A stretch of 64,000 nucleotides of DNA from positions 4,774,001 to 4,838,000 of the forward strand of contig NZ_JADBEK010000001.1 of NCBI RefSeq assembly GCF_014873145.1, read 5' to 3'. Each line of letters opens with the position of its first letter. The stretch's first letter is position 1. A model generated the notes under the pieces. The model was not told the DNA's origin, ran no database searches, and was given only the letters and a program-made list of their open reading frames with translations. The stretch is from Nonomuraea angiospora. Its GTDB lineage: Bacteria > Actinomycetota > Actinomycetes > Streptosporangiales > Streptosporangiaceae. Position numbers and translations under genes: made by a program. Shown piece by piece: positions 19,844 through 27,690 of the stretch.

Positions 19844-19890
19844 ACACAAGGTGTGGTGAACTACATCGGTGTAACTACTAGATGTTGTGG
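19844..19890. promoter_or_regulatory. Two NrdR boxes 31 bp apart upstream of nrdR-nrdJ
   Basis: ACACAAGGTGTGGTGA (19844-19859) and CTACTAGATGTTGTGG (19875-19890) both fit the NrdR box consensus acaCwAtATaTwGtgt. The second matches at all core positions except two. Start-to-start spacing is 31 bp, three helical turns, as is known for paired NrdR sites. Confidence 0.85.
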
Positions 19891-20459
19891 TCCAACCGTA
19901 GAAGCGAGCGACCATGAACGCAAGTTGAGCAACGCCATCGAACCGAAGTCGCTGATCAGCCCGCCGTCACCACCGAGACTCGGGCGTGTCGCCCATCTAA
20001 GTGATCTTTCCGCTGCTGGAGGCGCCACAGGGGTTACTTACGCACCCATACGTGAACAAATCTCACAACGATACCCAACCCCACAACTCCGCCCACCAGC
20101 CCCACGCTGGCGGCGCGTGGGCCTGGTCGTCGAGCCTCGCGGTGACGTGGGGCGCCATCGTCAAGCGCCACCCCACCAAGGCGCACAACCGCCGTCCGTG
20201 GTCCAACTACACGTGGCGCCCACCCAACGCGACCACCCTCCCACCGCATCGCCGACCCCACGGGACACCCAACCGCGCCCGACCGCCAGCCGAGGCCCCC
20301 CAGCCCGAACCGCTTCATAAAACGGACAACCTCGCACCGCCGACCCTCCTACGGGAGGAACCGGCCCCATGACACGAACCGGCGCCACCCTCCGGCAATT
20401 CCGCCCCATGCGACACACCACCAGCCAGCCCCACCCCTGACAGGCTGACGACCCGCGGT
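19891..20459. other. Intergenic region without recognisable genes
   Basis: This 570-bp stretch is C/A-rich on the plus strand. Open frames here have low-complexity Pro/Arg/Thr composition in every frame and no ribosome site, so I call none. It lies upstream of nrdR and leads into the 17-bp repeat tract. Confidence 0.5.
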
Positions 20460-20935
20460 CCACACGTGGACTCGGGCGTCCGAACGGCCTCGCGTGTCCG
20501 AGCGGGCGCCCAGCCCAGGCGGACTCGCAACCTGAGCACACCACGGCCCGAGCGCACCACCGCCCGAGCGGATTGGCCGGCCAGCCGAACTGGCGGCCCG
20601 GGCGCACTCGCGAGCCCAGCAAACTCGAGGCACGAGCGGACTGGCGGCCCACGCGCACTCACGAACTGAACAGCCTGGTGGCCCCGGCAGACTCACAGTC
20701 GGAGCGAACCCGCAGCCCGAGCGAACCCGCAGCCCGAGCGAACCGACACCCGGGCGGACCGCAGCCTGCGCCGACCAGCAGCCTGAGCGGACTACGGGCC
20801 AGTCGAACCGGTGGGCCAGCCGGCCTCGCGAGCCGAGCGAACTCACAACCTGTGCAGGCCGACGGGACACGCCCATCGCGGGGCGGACGCACTCCCGACG
20901 CGGCGCCCTAGCCTGGCCGTCCCGCGTGGGCCTGG
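20460..20935. repeat. Degenerate 16-17-bp repeat tract
   Basis: From about 20.52 kb the DNA has a clear 17-bp period. Units starting at 20602, 20619, 20636, 20653, 20670, 20687, 20704 and 20721 share the pattern GCGNACTCGCGAGCCCA with many substitutions; those at 20704 and 20721 are identical. Left of 20568 the period slips to 16. The tract leads into the regular array at 20936 and appears to be its decayed continuation. Confidence 0.7.
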
Positions 20936-21088
20936 CCCACTCAGGGACCGGGCCCACTCACGGACCGGGCCCACTCACGGACCGGGCCCACTCACGGACC
21001 GGGCCCACTCACGGACCGGGCCCACTCACGGACCGGGCCCACTCACGGACCGGACTCACTCACGGGCCAGGCTCACTCACGGGTCTGG
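20936..21088. repeat. Nine tandem 17-bp repeats next to the LysM gene stop codon
   Basis: Units of CCCACTCACGGACCGGG run head to tail: 20936, 20953, 20970, 20987, 21004, 21021, 21038, 21055 and 21072. Units 2-6 are identical; unit 1 differs by one base and unit 7 by its last base; the two nearest the gene diverge more. The array ends three bases before the minus-strand stop (21092-21094). The GGGCCC at each junction is self-complementary, so neighbouring units can pair as hairpins. Confidence 0.9.
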
Positions 21089-21091
21089 CGA

Positions 21092-22912
21092 TCAGCGTAA
21101 GGCGGCGGTGTCGCTCGGGACGTACAGGCGGGTGCCGGGGTGAATGAGTGAGCAGGACAGGCCGTTCAGACGCTTGATCTCCTCCATCACAGGGCCGGGA
21201 TCGTCCCCCTGGGAGAGCGCCTCCCCGATGGCCCAGAGCGTGTCACCCTCGCGCACCTCCACCCACGGGAACCCCGCATGGCTGGTCACGACGACCTGCA
21301 CGTCCGCGTGCCCCACCGCCTGCGTACCGAGCCAGAACCCGCCGAGCGACAGCAACGCCACGACGGCCACCAGCACGACCCGCCCGCGCCGGGTCAGCCG
21401 CAACGGCGGAGCGGACCGCCGACGCACGCGAGCCAACGCCCGCCGCTCGCGCCACCTCGCCACCCGACGGCCCCACCGCCGGGATCCCCAGCGCCCGCCG
21501 CCTGCGTCACGCCGAGAGCGTCCAGCCCGGACGGCGCCTCCCCGCGCAGCCCGGTCACCCCCGCGACCACCTGCGACAGCACCCCGAACGCCCTTCCCGA
21601 CGCCCCGGACACCCCCACTCCGAACGCCACGGACGCCTCCACCAGCCCCCTCGGCAACACGCCGAGCACCCCGAGCGTCGTCTCCGCCCGCGCCCGGGAC
21701 ACCACTCCGGAACTCACGGACGCCTCCACCAGCACCCTGGGCACCGCCCCGGGCGCTCCAAGCGTCTCCGTCAGCGCCCCTGGCACCGCCCGGGGCGCCC
21801 CAAGCATCTCCCTCAGCGTCCCTGACACCACCCCCGAGACCATGAACATCTTCCCTCGCAACCTGCACGGGGAGCCGAGCGTCGCGATCACCACCCTGGG
21901 GATTCCGGACACTGCCCTTGGGACCGCGAGCGCCTTTCCCAGCACCCCGGGCACCACCCAGGGGGCCGCGAACGCCCTCCCCAGCACCCCGGGCACCGCC
22001 CAGGGGACCACGAACGCCCTCCCCAGCACCCCGGGCACCGCCCAGGGGACCACGAACGCCCTCCCCAGCGCCCTGGGCGGCACGTCGAACGCCGCGAGCG
22101 CCCTTTCCGGCGCCTCGGTCATCACCCCCGGGACCGAAGTCCCTTCGCCCAGCGCTTCGGGCACCATCCCTAGGGCCGAGGATCTTGCCGACCGCTTTCC
22201 GGACGCCACCCCTGGGACCAAAGATCTTTCCCACGGCGCTCCGGGCGGGGCCCCGGGGGCTGCGCGCGCCTTCCCCAGTGCTCCGGGCCAGGCCCCGGGC
22301 ACCGCGAACGCCTTCCCCGGAGCCCCGGACCCCACCCCCGAGACCTAGAACCTCTCCCTCAGCACCACCCCGAGCACCGTCAACGTCTCTTCCCGCGACC
22401 AGCGCGGAGCGCCGAGTGCCGCGTGTGCCTCCCTCGGCGGACCGGACGCCATCTCGAGGGCCGGCGGCGGCGCCTCCTGCTCCTCTCGTCCCTGAGCCTC
22501 CCGGTCCGCGCGCCCGCGAGCGCGCGTCGCCCGCAGGGGCGCGTGCCCCCCGATCGTTCACCCTCGTCCCCCGCCCAGCGTCGGCGCCCCCGCCCGAGCG
22601 CCGTTGATCTCTGTCCACGCCGGATCCCCGGCCGGCCGCCGTTTCGCCGCCCTCGTCCGCACGGGCTCCTCCCCTGCCCGGCAGTACGGTGGCGTCCGCG
22701 TCAGAACCTGCACGCGGGGGCGGCACCAATCGCAAATGGGGCCTTCCACCATGAGTCGTGCGGGGCCCCAACCTCTTCCCCGAATTCCCGCGGGAACCGG
22801 CCTCAGTCCGCGTATTGTCTCCCCGTCGATCGTTACCCTGCGTGGCGTCGGCGATGAGTGTGAGTCGTTTGGCGTCTTGGCTGGTCATGTCGGTATTTGT
22901 GGGCGTTCGCAT
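21092..22912 (-). CDS. LysM-domain membrane protein with expanded Gly/Arg/Ala linker
   Basis: The C-terminal 110 residues are sound: a transmembrane span (GRVVLVAVVALLSLGGFWLG) and an extracytoplasmic LysM domain (VREGDTLWAIGEALSQG...LIHPGTRLYVPSD) that binds peptidoglycan. A LysM protein at this place between lexA and nrdR is common in actinobacteria, but is usually short. Here a frame of about 450 residues, rich in GARGAGEGVRGPLGGAR-like repeats, lies between an N-terminus with RPHLRLVPPPRAG and the membrane span. All frames are open in this low-complexity stretch, so the true start is uncertain: the ATGs at 22912 or 22888, or an unseen GTG further in. The domain calls are firm, the full length is not. 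Confidence 0.65.
   Translation of the reverse strand: MRTPTNTDMTSQDAKRLTLIADATQGNDRRGDNTRTEAGSRGNSGKRLGPRTTHGGRPHLRLVPPPRAGSDADATVLPGRGGARADEGGETAAGRGSGVDRDQRRSGGGADAGRGTRVNDRGARAPAGDARSRARGPGGSGTRGAGGAAAGPRDGVRSAEGGTRGTRRSALVAGRDVDGARGGAEGEVLGLGGGVRGSGEGVRGARGLARSTGEGARSPRGPARSAVGKIFGPRGGVRKAVGKILGPRDGARSAGRRDFGPGGDDRGAGKGARGVRRAAQGAGEGVRGPLGGARGAGEGVRGPLGGARGAGEGVRGPLGGARGAGKGARGPKGSVRNPQGGDRDARLPVQVAREDVHGLGGGVRDAEGDAWGAPGGARGADGDAWSARGGAQGAGGGVREFRSGVPGAGGDDARGARRVAEGAGGGVRGVRSGGVRGVGKGVRGAVAGGRGGDRAARGGAVRAGRSRRDAGGGRWGSRRWGRRVARWRERRALARVRRRSAPPLRLTRRGRVVLVAVVALLSLGGFWLGTQAVGHADVQVVVTSHAGFPWVEVREGDTLWAIGEALSQGDDPGPVMEEIKRLNGLSCSLIHPGTRLYVPSDTAALR
21938..22105. repeat. 42-bp tandem repeats inside the LysM gene linker
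   Basis: Units at 21938, 21980 and 22022 (42 bp each) are nearly identical; a fourth at 22064 is diverged. On the gene strand each encodes 14 residues, GAGEGVRGPLGGAR. The unit is a multiple of three, so copy changes keep the frame. Weaker copies of the pattern extend over about 21.5-22.5 kb. Confidence 0.85.
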
Positions 22913-22981
22913 GGTTGACCTCCTGCCGTGCGGCCCGAGGAAAAGGCCAAATAAAGATCAGCAAATCGAACACGGTGTCGA

Positions 22982-22997
22982 TCGAACTCCCGTACGA
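22982..22997. promoter_or_regulatory. LexA (SOS) box, distal
   Basis: TCGAACTCCCGTACGA differs at one position from the actinobacterial SOS box TCGAAC-N4-GTTCGA. A weaker match, TCGAACACGGTGTCGA, lies just before it at 22966-22981. Confidence 0.7.
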
Positions 22998-23034
22998 TGT
23001 TGTACACCACGCTGGCGACAATTTCGAGGAAGAC

Positions 23035-23050
23035 TCGAACAATTGTTTGA
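23035..23050. promoter_or_regulatory. LexA (SOS) box, proximal to lexA
   Basis: TCGAACAATTGTTTGA matches TCGAAC-N4-GTTCGA with one change. It lies 100 bp before the lexA start in the divergent lexA/LysM spacer, as expected for LexA autoregulation. Confidence 0.85.
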
Positions 23051-23149
23051 AGATGATCTTCAACAGCGATACGGTCGCTGTGTGCGACATTGGGACCACA
23101 GACCGGGAGGTGCGCCGGTGAGGCGGGCCGCCAGGCGAGGAGGAAGAGC

Positions 23150-23857
23150 ATGAGCGAGCAGGATGGTGCAAACGGGGTCAGCGACCTCGCGGTGCGCCGG
23201 CGCGACTCTCTGGGCCTGACGCCCAGGCAGCGCAAGATCCTTGAAGTCATCCGCGACTCGGTGCAGCAGCGAGGCTATCCGCCCTCCATGCGCGAGATCG
23301 GCGAGGCGGTCCAGCTGACCAGCACGTCGAGCGTGTCGCACCAGTTGACGGCGCTTCAGCGCAAGGGTTACCTGCGTCGCGACCCGCACCGGCCGCGCGC
23401 GCTCGAAGTGCGCCTCCCGGGCGAGCCAGTGCTGTGGGTGGACCCTGACGCGAGCGACGAAGAGCCCACGATCAACCGCCCCACGGCGGCCTATGTCCCG
23501 CTCGTCGGCCGCATCGCCGCCGGTGGCCCGATCCTGGCCGAGGAGAGCGTGGAGGACGTCTTCGCGCTGCCCAAGCAGCTCGTCGGCGAGGGCACGCTGT
23601 TCCTCCTGCAGGTCGCCGGTGACTCGATGATCGAGGCCGCCATCGCCGACGGCGACTGGGTGGTCGTCCGCCAGCAGCCGGTGGCGGAGAGCGGCGACAT
23701 CGTGGCCGCCATGATCGAGGGCGAGGCCACCGTCAAGACCTTCAAGCGTAAGGACGGCCATGTTTGGCTCGTCCCCCACAACCCCAACTACGAGCCCATC
23801 CCCGGCGACGAGGCCAGCGTCCTGGGCAAGGTCGTGGCGGTCCTGCGCCGGCTCTAG
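23150..23857 (+). CDS. lexA: SOS response repressor LexA
   Basis: This 235-residue protein has an N-terminal winged-helix DNA-binding domain ([15 protein letters not shown], then [15 protein letters not shown] and [18 protein letters not shown]). The self-cleavage site is the Ala-Gly in GRIAAGGPI. The Ser-Lys dyad is visible in [11 protein letters not shown] (Ser) and [10 protein letters not shown] (Lys). LexA represses DNA repair genes and is cleaved when RecA filaments form. The start at 23150 has a strong GAGGAGGAAGAG site. Two SOS boxes upstream indicate self-regulation. Confidence 0.97.
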   Translation: MSEQDGANGVSDLAVRRRDSLGLTPRQRKILEVIRDSVQQRGYPPSMREIGEAVQLTSTSSVSHQLTALQRKGYLRRDPHRPRALEVRLPGEPVLWVDPDASDEEPTINRPTAAYVPLVGRIAAGGPILAEESVEDVFALPKQLVGEGTLFLLQVAGDSMIEAAIADGDWVVVRQQPVAESGDIVAAMIEGEATVKTFKRKDGHVWLVPHNPNYEPIPGDEASVLGKVVAVLRRL

Positions 23858-24046
23858 CAGCGGCCAGGGCCGGCTCGAAAGGGTCTCGGGCGCGCGTCAT
23901 ACCGCTCGCGCCGCGTTCCGGCGCGCGCCGAAACAACACCTGTCCGTCCATGGGGCACGTACGGGTCCAGCTCCGTCTCACCCCTGAGGCCCTGAGGCCG
24001 ATGCCCCATCACGACCCGACCTGACCCGACCCGGAGGAGGGACACC
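23858..24046. other. Spacer downstream of lexA
   Basis: Under 200 bp with no recognisable gene or clear terminator. It ends with GGAGGAGGG, the ribosome site of a tiny ORF. Confidence 0.4.
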
Positions 24047-24112
24047 ATGGCCATCGGGACTGAGCTGTCCGAGGTCGCCATGCAGTCCCATGTCGTCTGG
24101 TCGCGCACCTAA
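24047..24112 (+). CDS. Possible 21-residue peptide with strong ribosome site
   Basis: The ORF starts MAIGTELSEVAMQSH and ends in VVWSRT; GGAGGAGGG lies eight bases before its ATG. Unlike the surrounding low-complexity DNA it has a balanced composition. It could be a real small peptide, or the surviving first codons of a lost gene whose body has decayed into the repeat-rich spacer that follows. No family recognised. Confidence 0.3.
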   Translation: MAIGTELSEVAMQSHVVWSRT

Positions 24113-24908
24113 GGCCATCGAACGCCGCCGCCGAACGTGGTCGCGGCATCACACCATGTCGCCACCTGGCCATGGGATGTTGTCGATGACACTGGCGGCG
24201 AGCTCGGTCTCGGTGTCTCGCGTGTCGCCACCACCACCCCGCCCTTCGCCGCACCCGCAGTGCCCGGAAGTCGCCGCCTCCATGACGCCTGACGAAGCAG
24301 CCCCAGTGCCTACAAGCCGCCCGCTCGACTGGATCAAGGGTCCCCATGGGGAGGGGCGTCCAGACCGCACCGCCTTCAGCAACACCCGATGATGTAACAC
24401 CACGCCGAAAGCGGGCACCGTCGCGCCGCACAAACAGCCGCCCGGATGCGCGCGCTTGGCACGGCCCGACCAGCACGGCGTGACCAGCACGACGCGGCCA
24501 GCACGACGCGGCCAGCACGACGCGGCCAGCACGACGCGGCCAGCACGGCCTGACCAGCGCCACCCGACCAGCGCCACCCGACCAGCGCGACGTGACCAGC
24601 GCGGCCCGACCAGCACGACGTGACCAGCGTGCCTTCAGCGGGGGCCGGGTGCAGGGAGTCCCCGCATCACCGATCGGGCGGAGCGAGCGCGACGGTCGCG
24701 ACGGCGACGAGCAGGGCCACGGGGGGCCGGCAAGACGCTTCGGGGTGTACGCATCCAGTGGCCCTCCGCGGCGTTAGCGTTAGCAACGCACCGCGCGTGG
24801 GGTGGCTCGGTGATCGGCGTTCGCGCGTATTCGTATCCCGAGGGCGGAACGGCGTCCATGCCCGGCGACCCTAGTTGCAGTCTGCGTGCCGTTCCGGCTC
24901 CGGGGCTT
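24113..24908. other. Repeat-rich intergenic region
   Basis: Apart from the 14-bp array described separately I see no supported gene. Open frames have Arg/Pro/Ala-rich low-complexity translations. A minus-strand frame at 24660-24776 (MRTPRSVLPAPRGPARRRRD and on) follows GGAGG but is so Arg-rich that I do not call it. Confidence 0.5.
24471..24624. repeat. Eleven 14-bp tandem repeats
   Basis: Units of CAGCACGACGCGGC in exact 14-bp phase start at 24471 and end at 24624. Units 2-5 (24485-24540) are identical. The later ones alternate between CAGCGCCACCCGAC and CAGCGCGACGTGAC types. There are no spacers between units, so it is not a CRISPR array. Confidence 0.9.
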
Positions 24909-25754
24909 CTAACGGGCGGCGTACAGCTCGTGCGCGGCCTTGATCGCCTGGTCGGCGAAGGCGAGTACGTCGCGCCGCCGTTCGAACGGCGAGCCGTACA
25001 GGGACTTCCGGGGTGTGCCGAAGTGCTCGCTCAGCCCGCTGACCGCGCCCGAGAGCGTCGGCAGCGCGGTTTCGTCCTCCTCGCGCAGGCGCAGCGCCTC
25101 GTTCACCACCCGGTGCCAGCGCTCGGGGAACACCGCCAGCGCGTACTGCCCGGCCCCCGACTTGGAGGTGATCTCGCCGGTCGCCAGCGTGTAGTGCAGC
25201 CGGGCGACGCCCGTGACGACCCAGACCGTGTTGTAGCCACCGAGACAGGCCAGCCCCCAGGGGGAGGCCAGGTGGGAGGCCCTGGCCACCAGGCGGCGCC
25301 AGTAGCGGTCGAGGTTGCCGTCGGTCCAGGCCGCGAGGGCGGCTGGATCGTGCCAGATCTCGAGCTCGTCCGGCTTGGGACCGCGGCAGGTCAGGCCGTT
25401 CTGGGCCAGTGTGTGCCAGGTGACCGGGTTGAGGCCGCCCCTGGGGTTGATCTTCCCCGCGTGCGCCCGGGGACGTGTCCCCAGCTCGGCGGGGTCCCTG
25501 CTGAGGTCGTCCCACGTGAGGTAGCAGCCCTCGAACGGGTACGCGCCCAACCGGGCGTGAATGCGTTCCACCACCCCGGACGGCGCCTCCGAGGCCGTCA
25601 CCGCGACGAAGTCCACGTCACTCGCGCCGGGCCGGTAGTCGCCCAGCGCCGCCGAGCCCTCCAGATAGAGACCCTCCACGAGCCCGGGAGCCTCCGCGTC
25701 GGCCACCGACAGGTAGGTCTCGACAATGGCATCGACCTTGGGGTTAGACATCAT
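24909..25754 (-). CDS. Nucleotidyltransferase with DUF4111-like C-terminal domain
   Basis: This protein of about 281 residues has the polymerase-beta-type nucleotidyltransferase signature LYLEGSAALGDYRPGASDVD (G-S, then DxD), and a helical C-terminal half like that of streptomycin/spectinomycin adenylyltransferases. It may modify an aminoglycoside or another small molecule; nothing shows that it confers resistance. I choose the ATG at 25754 because GGGAGG lies ten bases upstream; the frame is open to 25832, but that would overlap the divergent aminotransferase start. Confidence 0.75.
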   Translation of the reverse strand: MMSNPKVDAIVETYLSVADAEAPGLVEGLYLEGSAALGDYRPGASDVDFVAVTASEAPSGVVERIHARLGAYPFEGCYLTWDDLSRDPAELGTRPRAHAGKINPRGGLNPVTWHTLAQNGLTCRGPKPDELEIWHDPAALAAWTDGNLDRYWRRLVARASHLASPWGLACLGGYNTVWVVTGVARLHYTLATGEITSKSGAGQYALAVFPERWHRVVNEALRLREEDETALPTLSGAVSGLSEHFGTPRKSLYGSPFERRRDVLAFADQAIKAAHELYAAR

Positions 25755-25807
25755 CGCCGTCCAGCCTCCCATAAGCGGCCTCGCCACCTCATCACAATCG
25801 ATAATCC

Positions 25808-25813
25808 TAGAAT
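25808..25813 (+). promoter_or_regulatory. -10 box for a leaderless aminotransferase transcript
   Basis: TAGAAT lies exactly 6 nt before the GTG start at 25820. No convincing -35 is visible. It lies inside the 65-bp divergent spacer. Confidence 0.5.
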
Positions 25814-25819
25814 TGCTGC

Positions 25820-26929
25820 GTGAATGAGGCATATACCCCTGAAGACCTCAAGGCATCCCACGATGGCATCAAGTGGTCAGAAGTCGCACCAGGCGTCATC
25901 CCCGCCTGGGTGGCCGACATGGATCTGTCCACCGCTCCCGAGGTGATCGAGGCGCTGCGGCGGCGGGCCGCCGGCGACCTGGGCTACCCGACCTGGCTCG
26001 ACCAGCCCCCAGCCGGGCCGCTGGCCGAGGCGTTCGCCGAACGCATGGCGAACCGGTACGGCTGGCAGGCCGACCCCTCGATCGTGCGCTCGTTCAACGA
26101 CATCAACCAGGCGCTCCAGGTCCTCCTCCAAGTCTGGACCCGGCCGGGCGACGGGGTCGCGTTGCACACTCCGGCCTACCATCCGTTCCTGGAGACGTTG
26201 AAGGTCATGGAACGGCCCCTTCATCCGATCCAGCTGGAGCCCGACGGGGACTCCTGGCGCTTCGAGGTGCCCGACCTGTCGGGCTGCCGGGTGCTCCTGC
26301 TCGTCAACCCGCACAACCCGACCGGCCGCTCGTTCACCCGCGAGGAGCTGATGGAGCTGGCCGAGCACGTCGAACGCCACGACCTGCTGGTCATCGCGGA
26401 CGAGATCCACGCGGACCTCACGTACGAGCCGCACCGGCACATCCCGTTCGCCACGATCCTCCCCGAACGCACCGTCACGCTCACCTCCGCCACGAAGGCG
26501 TTCAACCTGGGCGGCATCCGCTGCTCGGTGGCCCACCTGGGACACGCGGGCGTCCGCAAGGCCCTGGAGGCGCAGCCGCCCTTCGTGTACGGCTCGGCGA
26601 ACCTCTTCGGCGTCGAGGCCACCGTGGCGGCATGGCGGCACGGGGACGCCTGGCTGGAGTCGACCCGCGCCCTGCTGGACCGCAACCGCCGCACGATCGC
26701 CTCCCGGCTGCCGGCGTCCGTCGGCTATCGGGTTCCTGAGGCCACGTACCTGGCGTGGCTGAACGTGGGGCGGCCGGGCACGGCGGAGGTGTACGAGCGG
26801 GAGGCCAGGGTGCGCCTGGTCGACGGCGCGGTCTTCGGGCCTGGCGGCGAGCACTACGTCCGGCTGAACTTCGCCACCACGGAGGCGATCCTGGCCGAGA
26901 TCCTCGACCGGCTGACCCAGACGCCCTGA
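25820..26929 (+). CDS. PLP-dependent aminotransferase, MalY/PatB type (C-S lyase-like)
   Basis: This 369-residue fold-type I enzyme shows the MalY/PatB N-terminus KWSEVAPGVIPAWVADMDL, the NPHNPTGRSF block, the cofactor Asp in ADEIHADL, and the Schiff-base Lys in TSATKAFNLGG. MalY/PatB proteins are cystathionine beta-lyases that also act on other cysteine conjugates; the exact substrate is open. The GTG start appears leaderless (TAGAAT 6 nt upstream). It is divergent from the nucleotidyltransferase gene. A 10-bp-stem hairpin follows the stop. Confidence 0.87.
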   Translation: MNEAYTPEDLKASHDGIKWSEVAPGVIPAWVADMDLSTAPEVIEALRRRAAGDLGYPTWLDQPPAGPLAEAFAERMANRYGWQADPSIVRSFNDINQALQVLLQVWTRPGDGVALHTPAYHPFLETLKVMERPLHPIQLEPDGDSWRFEVPDLSGCRVLLLVNPHNPTGRSFTREELMELAEHVERHDLLVIADEIHADLTYEPHRHIPFATILPERTVTLTSATKAFNLGGIRCSVAHLGHAGVRKALEAQPPFVYGSANLFGVEATVAAWRHGDAWLESTRALLDRNRRTIASRLPASVGYRVPEATYLAWLNVGRPGTAEVYEREARVRLVDGAVFGPGGEHYVRLNFATTEAILAEILDRLTQTP

Positions 26930-26946
26930 CCCGGGTCTCCCCAAGG

Positions 26947-26971
26947 GGCGTGGCGGCACTCCCGCCACGCC
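26947..26971. terminator. Terminator hairpin after the aminotransferase gene
   Basis: GGCGTGGCGG (26947-26956) pairs perfectly with CCGCCACGCC (26962-26971) around the loop CACTC, 17 bp after the stop. No T tract. Confidence 0.75.
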
Positions 26972-27643
26972 GTCCAGGTGGATAGCAAGGGGCCCACACA
27001 CCGGACCACGGGGACGCCCAGGCAAGCATCCGTCCGTCTCACTGGGCGCAGGATGGTGCAGCGCACGAGGTAACACGGCATGCGTCGCACGGGGATAGGA
27101 GCGTCGCGGAGGCGCGGGCGGCGCCCAGTGGCGTGGCGTGCCGGCGTCAAAGGTGCACGGCGCGGCGGCTGCCAGCGGCCGGATGCGCGAGTGGCGGGGC
27201 GGGGCAGCGGGGCAGCGGGGCAGGGTGGCGGGGCGGCGCAATGGGGCGGCGCAATGGGGCGGCGCAATGGGGCGCAAGGCGGCGTGACTGCGGAGGCTGG
27301 CAAGGGGTGCGGCCCGGCACCGGAGGTGGGCGGGGCGGTTGAAACGCTCGGGGCGCGCGGCACGTCGGCATGGGCAACGCTCGGCGCGCGGCATGTCGGT
27401 ATGGACAGGGGCGCAGGGCGTGGGCCCGACGGCGAGGCCGGTGGCCAGGTGCCCGTCGGAACGGCGAATGGGCACCGATGGCAGGCAGGTGGCCAGGTGC
27501 TGGTCGGAACGGCGAATGGGCTCCGACGGCGAGGCAGGTGGCCGGGTGGCGAATGGGGGGTGAGGGGGCAGAGGCCCCGACGGCGAGGCTGGCGGCCAGG
27601 TGCCGGTCGGGGCGGTGGGTGAGGAGGTGAGTGGGGGGTTACC
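26972..27643. other. Repeat-rich intergenic region, no gene supported
   Basis: This 670-bp stretch is G-rich on the plus strand and built of several small repeat families: three 8-bp GGGGCAGC-type units (27201-27224), three 13-bp GGGGCGGCGCAAT units (27230-27268), a duplicated segment of roughly 33 bp with GGCGCGCGGCA (about 27344-27400), and three degenerate units of about 48 bp starting with GTGGCCAGGTG (27441, 27489, 27538). Frames in it translate to low-complexity Gly/Arg sequence. Confidence 0.6.
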
Positions 27644-27690
27644 GCAGCGGCGTCACTGCAGCGGCGTCACTGTGCTGGCGTCACTGCAGC
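27644..27690. repeat. 14-bp tandem repeats spanning the tricorn-like gene stop codon
   Basis: GCAGCGGCGTCACT at 27644-27657 and 27658-27671, then GTGCTGGCGTCACT at 27672-27685, then GCAGC at 27686. The stop (27681-27683 on the minus strand) lies in the third unit. The start of the fourth unit encodes the last residues PLQ, so the gene tail seems to have been copied outwards. Confidence 0.85.

Noticed and set aside
19745..19900. Cobalamin riboswitch upstream of nrdR-nrdJ
   Set aside because: I see no B12-box or the extended structured leader; the regulatory signals present are NrdR boxes and a palindrome.
20936..21088. CRISPR array
   Set aside because: The 17-bp units abut directly with no spacers. 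The same holds for the 14-bp array at 24471 and the 22-bp array at 16367.
21278..22348. Plus-strand 356-codon frame (Pro/Thr/Ser-rich) opposite the LysM gene
   Set aside because: It arises from the low-complexity repeats; it has no ribosome site or domain and ends inside the repeat region.
27080..27622. Gly/Arg-rich frame in the spacer before the tricorn-like gene
   Set aside because: Built from short tandem repeats with all frames open; no start signal or recognisable domain.
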